The notes under the pieces are model-generated. The model did not search any database. It had not been told where the DNA came from and saw only the letters and a program-made list of their open reading frames with translations. A DNA stretch of 17,527 bases from Gammaproteobacteria bacterium (GTDB taxonomy: Bacteria; Pseudomonadota; Gammaproteobacteria; JAPPPA01), in assembly GCA_028817755.1 (NCBI GenBank), contig JAPPPA010000294.1:1-17527 (forward strand), read 5' to 3'. The translations under genes and the position numbers were made by a program. Positions 7,336 to 14,250 of this stretch are shown here, piece after piece (the first letter of the stretch is position 1; the number at the start of each line of letters is the position of its first letter).

Positions 7336-8250
7336 CTAGGACTTAGGAAACCAAGGGAAAAAGATATTGGTAGTACGCTGGTATTCGGCGTAACCCGGTC
7401 GTTTTTTCACTGAGAAGTATTCAGCGGGTTTAGCGCCAGTGGCATACACCAAGGTGAAATACATCACCGCCGGCACACCAACCAAAGCAACCGCATAAAC
7501 ACTACCGATTAACACTCCAGCATTGGCAAACACCGCCAACAAAGAAGGCAGCGAAGCGATTGCCAAACCACACCACACGAGCCACTCGGCAAAGTAGTTA
7601 GGGTGACGGCTGTAGCGCCACAGACCGACATTACAGACCGCATCACGCGGGTTATTGGCAATAAAGTGCAGCTTGTGACCATCGGCAATGGTTTCCAACA
7701 CGTAGGCCACGCCCCAGAGCGAAAAACCGAATAATTCAATCGCCGACAGCGGCGAACCTTGATTCGCAACAATCAATATACCCGGCATGGCTAAGACGCT
7801 GATATTGGCTAAACCCTGAGTAATGGCATCCAGCTGTAAATGCAGCTTGGGATGCTTTGCGCCCCGCTTGGCGAGTACTTCATGTCGGTATTGGTAGCGT
7901 GGGAATTCATGTTTGAAGATCACGCCGGTTTTTAAACCCATTGCCACCGCGCCGAAGCCCATGCGAAGCCCAACAGCCAAATAAATAGCCGCAACAATAT
8001 AGGCACTCCAATTGCCTGGCTCCGCCGCCCACATCAGTTGTCCGCCAATCAGCGTTAAGCCGAATGGCCAGGCAATATCAACGTAAGAAAGCCGCCCGGT
8101 TCTGGCGATAGGAATGATCACCACAAACAAAAACAGCAGCCCTTGGGCTGCTGCGTTGGTTAAAGCGAATTCGGCAATAAAAGCATTATCAGCATTGAGC
8201 AGGAAGGCCCACACACCGATAAAGCTAACACACAGAAACACCGCACTCAT
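7336..8250 (-). CDS. DUF1295 / steroid 5-alpha-reductase-like membrane protein
   Basis: 304 residues with about seven to eight hydrophobic segments. The C-terminal part carries the family hallmark NVGLWRYSRHPNYFAEWL (about 207-224) and ends with a KRPGYAEYQRTTNIFFPWFPK block, both typical of DUF1295 and related to the NADPH-binding C-terminal region of steroid 5-alpha-reductases and isoprenylcysteine methyltransferases. A reductase or methyltransferase role on a lipid-like substrate is possible; no DUF1295 activity can be assigned from sequence. The gene starts 2 bp after the alpha/beta hydrolase stop, with a GAGGCG site inside the end of that gene, so it is translationally close to the hydrolase and is last in the monooxygenase-SDR-hydrolase block. 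It converges on the sulfatase. Confidence 0.88.
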   Translation of the reverse strand: MSAVFLCVSFIGVWAFLLNADNAFIAEFALTNAAAQGLLFLFVVIIPIARTGRLSYVDIAWPFGLTLIGGQLMWAAEPGNWSAYIVAAIYLAVGLRMGFGAVAMGLKTGVIFKHEFPRYQYRHEVLAKRGAKHPKLHLQLDAITQGLANISVLAMPGILIVANQGSPLSAIELFGFSLWGVAYVLETIADGHKLHFIANNPRDAVCNVGLWRYSRHPNYFAEWLVWCGLAIASLPSLLAVFANAGVLIGSVYAVALVGVPAVMYFTLVYATGAKPAEYFSVKKRPGYAEYQRTTNIFFPWFPKS

Positions 8251-8252
8251 GC

Positions 8253-9176
8253 TTATTGCGCCTCAATAAATGCTCGGTAAACCTGTGCCGTTTCTGCGGG
8301 TATTTCTACCATTGGCATATGGCCGATACCTTCGAAAACATGCAGCTTGCCGTTAGGCAGTTTGCTTTCCCAAACAGGCCCCGCACTGGCATGAAGAATT
8401 TGGTCGCCACTGCCCCACATCACTAATGTCGGCGTTTGGATATGTTGTAGCTCTTCGGTTAGCCAATCATGGTGATAAAAGCTACCTTCGATATGACGCA
8501 GTTCTTCACGACGCTCGATATACATTTCACCCGTAGCGGCGATAACCGAAGGCGGCAAGAACGGTGGCTTTTCCATGGTTAAGCCGTAGAACAACTCAAA
8601 CTCTTCTTGATTGTGAACGAAGAACGGGTTTTTACCCTTCTCGATCATTTGATGCATGGTGCTCAGCACAGGAAAGTCCAAACCTGCTGGGTCCACCGGC
8701 GCAGCAGTGATAGTGCGCTCGGGGTAGAGCCGTGCAAACCACGCGGTAATAAACCCGCCCATGGAGTTACCAATCACATGCACATTTTCAATACCGAGCT
8801 TGTCTAGCAGTAATGCCACGCGGGTCGCTTGAGCTGGTGCGCTGTAATCCCACTCGGCTTGGTAACCGGTATCGCCGTGGCCAGCTAGGTCAGGAATCAC
8901 CACGCGGTAGTCTTCAACAAAGTGTTTGGAAAAGCGTGGCCAAACATCTTTGTCGGAGCTAAAACCGTGAATCATCACGATCGCAGGTTTGTCCTCAGGG
9001 CCACCCACATAGGCTTCCATTTTCAACTCGCCAATATCCACGGTCTGTTGTTCTAAACCGTAAAAACTCGCCTCGGCATCGGTGGCATTGGCGTAAATCC
9101 ACGCACCCGCCGTAGGTGATGTCCAAGCCCAATAGCCAGCGATGGCGATCAAGGCAACTGCAATCAACTTCTTCAT
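8253..9176 (-). CDS. Alpha/beta hydrolase, membrane-associated or exported
   Basis: 307 residues. A hydrophobic N terminus (about 4-30, after MKK) acts as a signal anchor or signal peptide. The fold shows the oxyanion motif IHGFSSDKDVW (69-79), nucleophile elbow GNSMGG with S138 (136-141), acid D258 (MWGSGDQ) and catalytic H286 (GIGHMPMVE). The HGF-DKD-W and GNSMGG forms resemble the Moraxella/Psychrobacter Lip1-type lipases and monoacylglycerol lipases. It begins 13 bp after the SDR stop and is followed 2 bp later by the DUF1295 gene, so the three form an operon. Hydrolysis of an ester produced by the upstream Baeyer-Villiger enzyme is a reasonable inference. It is a paralogue of the protein at 14251-15198. 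Confidence 0.92.
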   Translation of the reverse strand: MKKLIAVALIAIAGYWAWTSPTAGAWIYANATDAEASFYGLEQQTVDIGELKMEAYVGGPEDKPAIVMIHGFSSDKDVWPRFSKHFVEDYRVVIPDLAGHGDTGYQAEWDYSAPAQATRVALLLDKLGIENVHVIGNSMGGFITAWFARLYPERTITAAPVDPAGLDFPVLSTMHQMIEKGKNPFFVHNQEEFELFYGLTMEKPPFLPPSVIAATGEMYIERREELRHIEGSFYHHDWLTEELQHIQTPTLVMWGSGDQILHASAGPVWESKLPNGKLHVFEGIGHMPMVEIPAETAQVYRAFIEAQ

Positions 9177-9189
9177 GCTTGTTCTCGTT

Positions 9190-9999
9190 TTATTTAGCTT
9201 GAGGATAATAAGTGAGGTCGGTAATCGACTTCATTTCACGCCATAGAATACGTACTAATAAACGCAAAGACACGAAACGAGTCGCCAACCAAATACGGAA
9301 CGAGCTCTTGCCATACACAATCCGCACACGGCCTTTGCCGATCGAGGCGATCACATATTCAACAATATCTTCTGGTGGCGTAGTGAGATAGCGGTCTTTA
9401 AAGTCTTGGCCTTCATCACTACGCACAATATTGGTAGCAATACCGCCGGGGTGCACACAAAACGCATTCACCGGCGTTTCTTGCAGTTCCACCATCATCG
9501 CTTCGGTAAAACCCCGCACGGCAAATTTGCTGGCGCAGTAGTCGCTGTTGCTCGGCGTGCCGATTAAGCCAAACACGCTCGACACATTCACAACCGCACC
9601 TTCGTTATTGGCTAACAGCTGCGGCACAAAGGCACGCGTGCCGTTGACCACGCCATAGTAGTTAATACCCATGATGCGAGCATGCTCTTCGTTGCTCAGC
9701 TCCCAAGCCGGCTTTTGCGCGCCTTCAATACCCGCGTTGTTAATAATCACATGCGCATTTCCGAAGCGGTTTTTAACGTTATCGGCAAAATTGTCCATCG
9801 CACTTTTGTTGCTAACGTCGAATGTTTCAGAATGCACTTCAACGTCGCCGAGCATGGCGACTGTTTCTGAAAGCCCGGCGGCGTCATAGTCATTAAGCGC
9901 TAACTTTGCGCCGCGCTTAGCAAAAGCCTGGGCATAGGCACGGCCCATACCAGAGCCTGCGCCGGTTACGACAACGACTTTGTTTTTAAAGTTTTTCAT
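9190..9999 (-). CDS. Short-chain dehydrogenase/reductase (SadH-like)
   Basis: 269 residues from the preferred start MKNFKNKVVV. It has a complete classical tetrad: TGAGSGMG cofactor motif (12-19), NNAG (87-90), N113, S141, Y154 and K158 (YCASK), followed by HPGGIATNI. The C-terminal 40 residues are basic and hydrophobic, as in SDRs linked to flavin monooxygenases and mycobacterial SadH-type proteins. Likely role: reversible oxidation of an alcohol, NAD(P)-linked. An ATG six codons upstream (10017) is also in frame, but GAGGAG at 10006-10011 sits 6 nt before the ATG at 9999, which favours the shorter form. It is separated from the upstream monooxygenase gene by a REP-like inverted repeat and lies 13 bp before the hydrolase gene. 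Confidence 0.92.
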   Translation of the reverse strand: MKNFKNKVVVVTGAGSGMGRAYAQAFAKRGAKLALNDYDAAGLSETVAMLGDVEVHSETFDVSNKSAMDNFADNVKNRFGNAHVIINNAGIEGAQKPAWELSNEEHARIMGINYYGVVNGTRAFVPQLLANNEGAVVNVSSVFGLIGTPSNSDYCASKFAVRGFTEAMMVELQETPVNAFCVHPGGIATNIVRSDEGQDFKDRYLTTPPEDIVEYVIASIGKGRVRIVYGKSSFRIWLATRFVSLRLLVRILWREMKSITDLTYYPQAK

Positions 10000-10005
10000 T
10001 ACTGT

Positions 10006-10011
10006 CTCCTC
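10006..10011 (-). promoter_or_regulatory. Ribosome binding site that sets the SDR start at 9999
   Basis: On the minus strand GAGGAG is followed by a 6-nt spacer (ACAGTA) and ATG at 9999-9997. The site falls inside the extra codons of the longer in-frame reading from 10017, so that longer start is unlikely. Confidence 0.75.
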
Positions 10012-10022
10012 TAACACCGCTA

Positions 10023-10117
10023 GTCCTGAGCCTGTCGAAGGGCGGCAAAACAGATGTTACTAATTTCTCTGGTTCTCCCTTCGATGCTTCGACAAGCTCA
10101 GCACTTCAGGGTGAACG
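10023..10117. repeat. REP-like inverted repeat pair between monooxygenase and SDR genes
   Basis: Left arm CTGAGCCTGTCGAAG (10026-10040) and right arm CTTCGACAAGCTCAG (10087-10101) are inverted copies with 14 of 15 positions matching. The right side continues to GGGTGAACGG (10108-10117). The sequence type CTGAGCTTGTCGAAGG with GTGAACGG is a recurrent intergenic repeat seen in many bacterial genomes (REP-like). The pair fills the whole gap between the stop of the monooxygenase gene and the SDR start, so the transcript could fold into a long stem there. Confidence 0.8.
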
Positions 10118-10126
10118 GAATCTTTT

Positions 10127-11644
10127 CTACGCAGCCTCTGGCAGTGCTTCTAATGCGCCATTGCTAACGCCCACTGTAATTTCATGATGATCAGCCACAA
10201 ACTTCGCCGCTAGCCTTTTGTAGCTAAAACTAAAGCCGGGGAACATCGCAATCACGTGACCGCTATTACTTTGGTACCAGCTGTTACAACCGCCTGTTTT
10301 CCAAACAGTTTTGTCCATTTCTGAGTGGATCATATCGGTGTAGTCGGCCTCGGCCTGCGCTTTCACCTCAATGGTCTGCTTGCCGCCATCCAGCACGTGC
10401 TTAATGCTCTTGGCGATGTATTCCAGCTGCGATTCAATAATAAAGATCGCCGAGGTATGACCAATACCGGTATTCGGGCCGGTCATGATGAATAGGTTCG
10501 GGAAGTTCGGCATCGCCGTGCCTAAATAGGCGCGTGGGAACTCTGCCCATTGGTCAGCAATGGTGACGCCGTTTTTACCGGTCACCGGATAAGAAATCAC
10601 ACCGTCGGTTGCTTGGTAGCCGGTGGCATACACAATCAAATCCACATCACATTGCTGGCCTTTGGTGGTCAGAATGCCTTTCTCGTTGATCTCGGCAATG
10701 CCGTCGTCTTTGGTATGCACTTGCACATGCGATTGATCCAAGGCCGGATACAAGGTGGTTGACAAAAGAATACGCTTACAACCGATGGTGTAATCCGGCT
10801 TCACCGCTGCTTGTAATTCAGGTTTGGTGATGGCCTTTTTGATAAAGCGCTCGGCTTTACGTTGTGCCGCCAACTTGAGCATAAATTCTGAATATTTAAA
10901 GCCAACCACGCGGGTCTCTAAACCCCAATAAATCATGCTGCGTAGCAATTTGTACATCGGTTTAAAGCCCAGTAACCAACGCTCAAGCTTGCTGAATTTA
11001 CGATCCGGGCGCGGCAACACCCAATGCGGCGTACGTTGGAAAACGTGCATTTCGGCCACGTCATCCACCATCGCCGGAATCGCCTGCGCCGCACTGGCGC
11101 CGCTACCAATAATGGCAACGCGCTTACCTTTGTAATCGTAATCCCAGTCCCAACCGTTGGTATGGAATGACTTGCCGGCAAAGGTTTCACGGCCGGGAAA
11201 GTTCGGCGTCATTGGCGTACTCAGCGGGCCGCTGGCGTTAATCAAAAACTGAGCGCGATACGTTCCGTTATTGGTATTCACCTGCCACTGCTGGGCTTGC
11301 TCATCCCAGTTCACGCTTTCCACACTCGTGTTTAGACGCACCTTTTCGCGCAGGCCGTTTTTGTCGATCACGTGATTGGTGTATTCCTGCAGCTCGGCTT
11401 GCTCGGCGAACATTTGCGACCATTTATAAGGCTCAGCTTCAATTGAATACAGCGGAGACTGCACGTCTACCGCGGCACCGGGATAGGTGTTTTGACACCA
11501 AGTGCCACCCATAAAATCACGGCGCTCAAGCATGACGTAATCGGTCACGCCCATTTTTTGCAGCTTCATGGCTGCGCACTGGCCGCCAAAGCCAGTGCCG
11601 ATAATGATCGTGGTCCACGTTGTGGTTTGTTTTTCTGTCGTCAT
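10127..11644 (-). CDS. Flavin-containing Baeyer-Villiger-type monooxygenase (MymA/EthA/AlmA family)
   Basis: 505 residues. The FAD motif is GTGFGG (16-21), followed by GGTW (46-49). The Baeyer-Villiger fingerprint FxGxxxHTxxW(D/P) is complete: F155, G157, H161, T162, W165, D166. The NADPH Rossmann motif is GSGASA (180-185), and the ATGY motif sits near residue 367. The enzyme should insert one oxygen from O2 using NADPH, turning a ketone into an ester or lactone; relatives also oxidise long alkyl chains (AlmA) or sulfur compounds (EthA, MymA). A GAGGAG site precedes the ATG. A terminator (11749-11774) isolates it from the upstream SDR, and its own promoter region carries the 21-bp element. 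It probably leads the SDR-hydrolase-DUF1295 block. The substrate is unresolved. Confidence 0.94.
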   Translation of the reverse strand: MTTEKQTTTWTTIIIGTGFGGQCAAMKLQKMGVTDYVMLERRDFMGGTWCQNTYPGAAVDVQSPLYSIEAEPYKWSQMFAEQAELQEYTNHVIDKNGLREKVRLNTSVESVNWDEQAQQWQVNTNNGTYRAQFLINASGPLSTPMTPNFPGRETFAGKSFHTNGWDWDYDYKGKRVAIIGSGASAAQAIPAMVDDVAEMHVFQRTPHWVLPRPDRKFSKLERWLLGFKPMYKLLRSMIYWGLETRVVGFKYSEFMLKLAAQRKAERFIKKAITKPELQAAVKPDYTIGCKRILLSTTLYPALDQSHVQVHTKDDGIAEINEKGILTTKGQQCDVDLIVYATGYQATDGVISYPVTGKNGVTIADQWAEFPRAYLGTAMPNFPNLFIMTGPNTGIGHTSAIFIIESQLEYIAKSIKHVLDGGKQTIEVKAQAEADYTDMIHSEMDKTVWKTGGCNSWYQSNSGHVIAMFPGFSFSYKRLAAKFVADHHEITVGVSNGALEALPEAA

Positions 11645-11690
11645 TTTTTCGACTCCTCAGCAAATCTATGAGGCCATAATGCCGCAACTT

Positions 11691-11720
11691 TGACAACAAG
11701 CATTGTCACAAAATGACAAT
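11691..11720 (-). promoter_or_regulatory. Putative operator before the monooxygenase gene
   Basis: The 21-bp element at 11699-11719 shares 19 positions with 12664-12684 and ends 54 nt before the start codon at 11644. It lies within a perfect inverted repeat, ATTGTCA (11702-11708) and TGACAAT (11714-11720) around 5 nt. A third half-site, TGACAA, is at 11691-11696. No clear -35/-10 pair could be fixed. The binding protein is unknown. Confidence 0.6.
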
Positions 11721-11746
11721 TAGTTGACCTCAGCTGCCATATTCAA

Positions 11747-11776
11747 CAAAAAGGCCGCTTTAATGCGGCCTTTTGC
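11747..11776 (-). terminator. Rho-independent terminator after the third SDR
   Basis: The arms AAAAGGCCGC (11749-11758) and GCGGCCTTTT (11765-11774) pair perfectly around a 6-nt loop. Read on the minus strand the stem is followed by a T-rich stretch (TTTTTGTT). It lies 18 bp past the SDR stop and upstream of the monooxygenase promoter, so the two genes are separate transcription units. Confidence 0.88.
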
Positions 11777-11791
11777 AAAGTAAAAACGCGT

Positions 11792-12607
11792 TTACAACTC
11801 AATCTTTCTAAGCTTGAGCGATAGCTTGGCAAACCATACGTAAAGCGTTGGGAATAAGCGCACCACAATGTCTTGCATACGGCCGTCACTGATAAAGATA
11901 CGCCCAGTGTTCTTACGAATACCTTTCAAAATGATTTCAGCAGCCTTATTGGCTGGCGTGCCACGCTGCAACGCTTCATGGAAGCTTTGCGTGCTCTTGC
12001 CGTGATAATCCGCATTCAAGGTAATGTTGGTGGCCACTGCACCGGGGTGCACACAATGCACGGTTAAGTTACGCACACCAGCTACATAAAGCTCCGCACG
12101 CAAGCTATCGGTAAAACCGCGTACCGCAAATTTGGTGGTGCAATACGGCACCAAGTGCGGCGCGCCCAAAATCCCTTGGCTGCTAGACAAGTTCACAATC
12201 GCCGCCTCTGGGCGTTTGAGCATATGCGGGTAGCAACGCATGGTGGTGTGCACCACACCCCAATAGTTAATGTCGGTAATTTTCTCAAAATCAGCTTCGG
12301 TCACCTGCTCAAAAGTACGGTCACCTAGCGCGATACCGGCGTTATTAATCAGCACATCAATCTGACCAAACTCGTCTAGCACGGCATCAACAAAGTCGTT
12401 GATCTGCGACTTGTCGCTCATATCCACCGGCGCGCTGTAATAGGTCGCACCCATGGCTTTCAATTTAGTCTCAGTGCTCTCTAAATTTGCGATATCACAG
12501 AACGCCACTTTCGCACCCTGCTCTGCTAACGCCATGACCAAGTTATGGCCAATACCGTCGCCACCACCACCGGTCACAATGGCTACTTTGTTATTAAAAC
12601 TTTGCAT
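11792..12607 (-). CDS. Short-chain dehydrogenase/reductase with one-residue-longer glycine loop
   Basis: 271 residues from the preferred start MQSFNNKVAIVTGG. The catalytic set is complete: N114, S142, Y155 and K159 (YCTTK), with NNAG at 88-91 and HPGAVATNI after it. The cofactor loop reads TGGGGDGIG (12-20), one residue longer than the usual TGxxxGxG. It resembles the SDR at 9190-9999 (both carry KFAVRGFT after the catalytic lysine) and is probably a paralogue acting on a related alcohol or ketone. An ATG ten codons upstream (12637) is in frame, but a GGGGAA site lies just before the ATG at 12607, favouring the shorter start. It is a single-gene unit with its own promoter region and terminator. 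Confidence 0.92.
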   Translation of the reverse strand: MQSFNNKVAIVTGGGGDGIGHNLVMALAEQGAKVAFCDIANLESTETKLKAMGATYYSAPVDMSDKSQINDFVDAVLDEFGQIDVLINNAGIALGDRTFEQVTEADFEKITDINYWGVVHTTMRCYPHMLKRPEAAIVNLSSSQGILGAPHLVPYCTTKFAVRGFTDSLRAELYVAGVRNLTVHCVHPGAVATNITLNADYHGKSTQSFHEALQRGTPANKAAEIILKGIRKNTGRIFISDGRMQDIVVRLFPTLYVWFAKLSLKLRKIEL

Positions 12608-12634
12608 GACTTCCCCACGCATAATTATGTGTTG

Positions 12635-12684
12635 CAAGCATTGTTACTGAGAGCAGCGTTAATAGCATTGACATAAAATGACAA
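12635..12684 (-). promoter_or_regulatory. Putative operator/promoter region of the third SDR
   Basis: 12664-12684 is the second copy of the 21-bp element (19 of 21 positions as at 11699-11719), ending 56 nt before the start codon. A second partial copy, ACAATGCTTG on the minus strand (12635-12644), matches ten bases of the monooxygenase site exactly (11697-11706). In this copy TGTCA occurs twice, 10 bp apart, as a direct repeat. Confidence 0.6.
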
Positions 12685-12727
12685 CATTCAATGTCAGATT
12701 ATGCAAATCTCCAATTCACATTCGGAA

Positions 12728-14065
12728 TTAACGACTAAACAACGCCAAATCAATACACGCCGCCATGGCCTCGTAACCAGCTGGATTGGGATGTAAACGA
12801 TCACCACTGTCGTAAGCTGGCAACATCACTCCCGGGTTATCCGGATCTTCTAAACACGCCTTGAAGTCAACCACACCATCGGGTACACCACTGGTACGTA
12901 TCCACTCATTTACCGCCGCGCGATTGGCCGCTGCCGTAGAGCTGCCATGCAACACGCCAATGCCCGCCGGTAATTGCCCAACCGGAAATCCAGCAGCAGG
13001 CGGGATGGTACCGGCAATAACGTTAAGCCCATGCGCCTGCAAATCGCTTACTAATTGGTTGTAACCATTAATAACCTCTTCTGCGGTAGTAGAAGCGTCA
13101 TTACCAAAGTCATTGGTGCCAATCATGATGACCACATCGGTCACGCCTGGCACAGCCAGTACGTCTTTGGGGTAACGCAGCAACAACGCTTCGCCATACT
13201 GTGGCGCCAGGCCTGCACCCGTTAATTCATTGCCACCAATCCCGGCATTAGCTACCGACAAAGGACGGTTCGCGGCCAGTAAACGACGCGCCAAATAGTC
13301 CGGATAACGCTGATCTAAATTGGTGCCTTCTGGCATATTGTCTGCACCGAAGGTATCGAAAAAACTGGTTGCGCCATCGGTAATCGAATCACCCACCGCC
13401 ACCACTACGCCAACATTGCTGGGCGCAACCACGTCCAGGCCTTCTAACAAAAGCCAGTTATTCGCTAAATTAAATTCGCTGGGTAGAAACGGGCTGCCAT
13501 CGGCTTGCCCAGAAAAATCACCCGGCGTGCTGGTGTAGGGAATTTCACGTGCATCTAAATGGCGGGAAGGTTGGTCGATAGTGCCCGGCACGTAAAAGTC
13601 GACCGCGATTTTTTCAAATGCATTCACATCAAAGTGAATCGGGTCAGAAGCCACAGACTCACCCGGCTGAATAGTGACGGAATCACTGCCCGCAAAACTC
13701 AGCTGACAATTACTGCCTTCGATCACATTAGCGCCAACGTCTTGCTTGGCTAGCTGAACATTACTCAGCGTAACCGCCGTTGCGCCATAGCGGTTTTGCA
13801 AACGCAGGCGCACCACGTCGCCATCCCAATGCGGCGCGATAAATTGGCGCTCGGTTTGGCCTGCTAATGGTCTTGATATTTGTGCATCGGTGGGTGCTGT
13901 CATCCAGCTATTTACCCAATGCTCGCCCAAACCAGGCTCCGCTGTAGCAGCACATTTCTCGGCCACGCCTTCGGGCGGCAATTCGGTTAGCAACTTATTG
14001 TTATGCGGCGAGTGACCACCGCAGGCCACCAGCAGCAATAGCGTTAACAACGGTAATAAACGCAT
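12728..14065 (-). CDS. SGNH/GDSL-family hydrolase lipoprotein
   Basis: 445 residues. The N terminus is a lipoprotein signal peptide (LVAC, lipidated Cys15). Residues about 48-205 form a beta-rich domain with the HWVNSWMTAPTD opening typical of the GDSL/SGNH group that carries an N-terminal accessory domain. The catalytic SGNH blocks follow: GDSITDG with S227 (225-231), NAGIGGN with G278 (273-279), GTND with N318 (316-319), and DRLHPN with D422 and H425. It should be a surface or periplasmic esterase/lipase; relatives act on acyl or acetyl esters of lipids or polysaccharides. GAGGAGA precedes the ATG. It diverges from the hydrolase at 14251, and no terminator separates it from the SDR downstream on the same strand, so some read-through is possible. 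Confidence 0.92.
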   Translation of the reverse strand: MRLLPLLTLLLLVACGGHSPHNNKLLTELPPEGVAEKCAATAEPGLGEHWVNSWMTAPTDAQISRPLAGQTERQFIAPHWDGDVVRLRLQNRYGATAVTLSNVQLAKQDVGANVIEGSNCQLSFAGSDSVTIQPGESVASDPIHFDVNAFEKIAVDFYVPGTIDQPSRHLDAREIPYTSTPGDFSGQADGSPFLPSEFNLANNWLLLEGLDVVAPSNVGVVVAVGDSITDGATSFFDTFGADNMPEGTNLDQRYPDYLARRLLAANRPLSVANAGIGGNELTGAGLAPQYGEALLLRYPKDVLAVPGVTDVVIMIGTNDFGNDASTTAEEVINGYNQLVSDLQAHGLNVIAGTIPPAAGFPVGQLPAGIGVLHGSSTAAANRAAVNEWIRTSGVPDGVVDFKACLEDPDNPGVMLPAYDSGDRLHPNPAGYEAMAACIDLALFSR

Positions 14066-14250
14066 GGCGATGTCTCCTCATTAGCATGACTGCGACTGAG
14101 GCCAGAATGACAAACTAATGTAGCTAGTTCTTGACCAGTGGCGCCGATTTTTGGCACCTGAAGTCAATTACTTGGACTGCCGAGTCAAGCCGCCACCATT
14201 CGCCCGCCCTACGATGCGCTGCATTCTTGGAATAGACCCAGAGCAAAAAC
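14066..14250. promoter_or_regulatory. Divergent intergenic region, SGNH hydrolase / alpha-beta hydrolase
   Basis: 185 bp holding promoters for both flanking genes. On the minus strand TTGTCATT (14106-14113) repeats the first eight bases of the 21-bp element, 40 nt before the SGNH start, but the rest of the element is absent. An imperfect inverted repeat centred near 14177 (arms CTTGGACT and AGTCAAG) is also present. No clear sigma-70 boxes were assigned. Confidence 0.4.

Noticed and set aside
10000..10017. Start of the SadH-like SDR at 10017 (MLEETV extension)
   Set aside because: The GAGGAG ribosome site for the ATG at 9999 lies inside these codons, and classical SDRs begin a few residues before the first beta strand, as the shorter form does.
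10127..11644. Naming the monooxygenase almA or mymA outright
   Set aside because: The Baeyer-Villiger fingerprint and fold are clear, but AlmA, MymA and EthA cannot be separated without a tree.
12608..12637. Start of the third SDR at 12637
   Set aside because: The ATG at 12607 has a GGGGAA site just upstream and gives the normal SDR N terminus; the extra ten residues have no family support.
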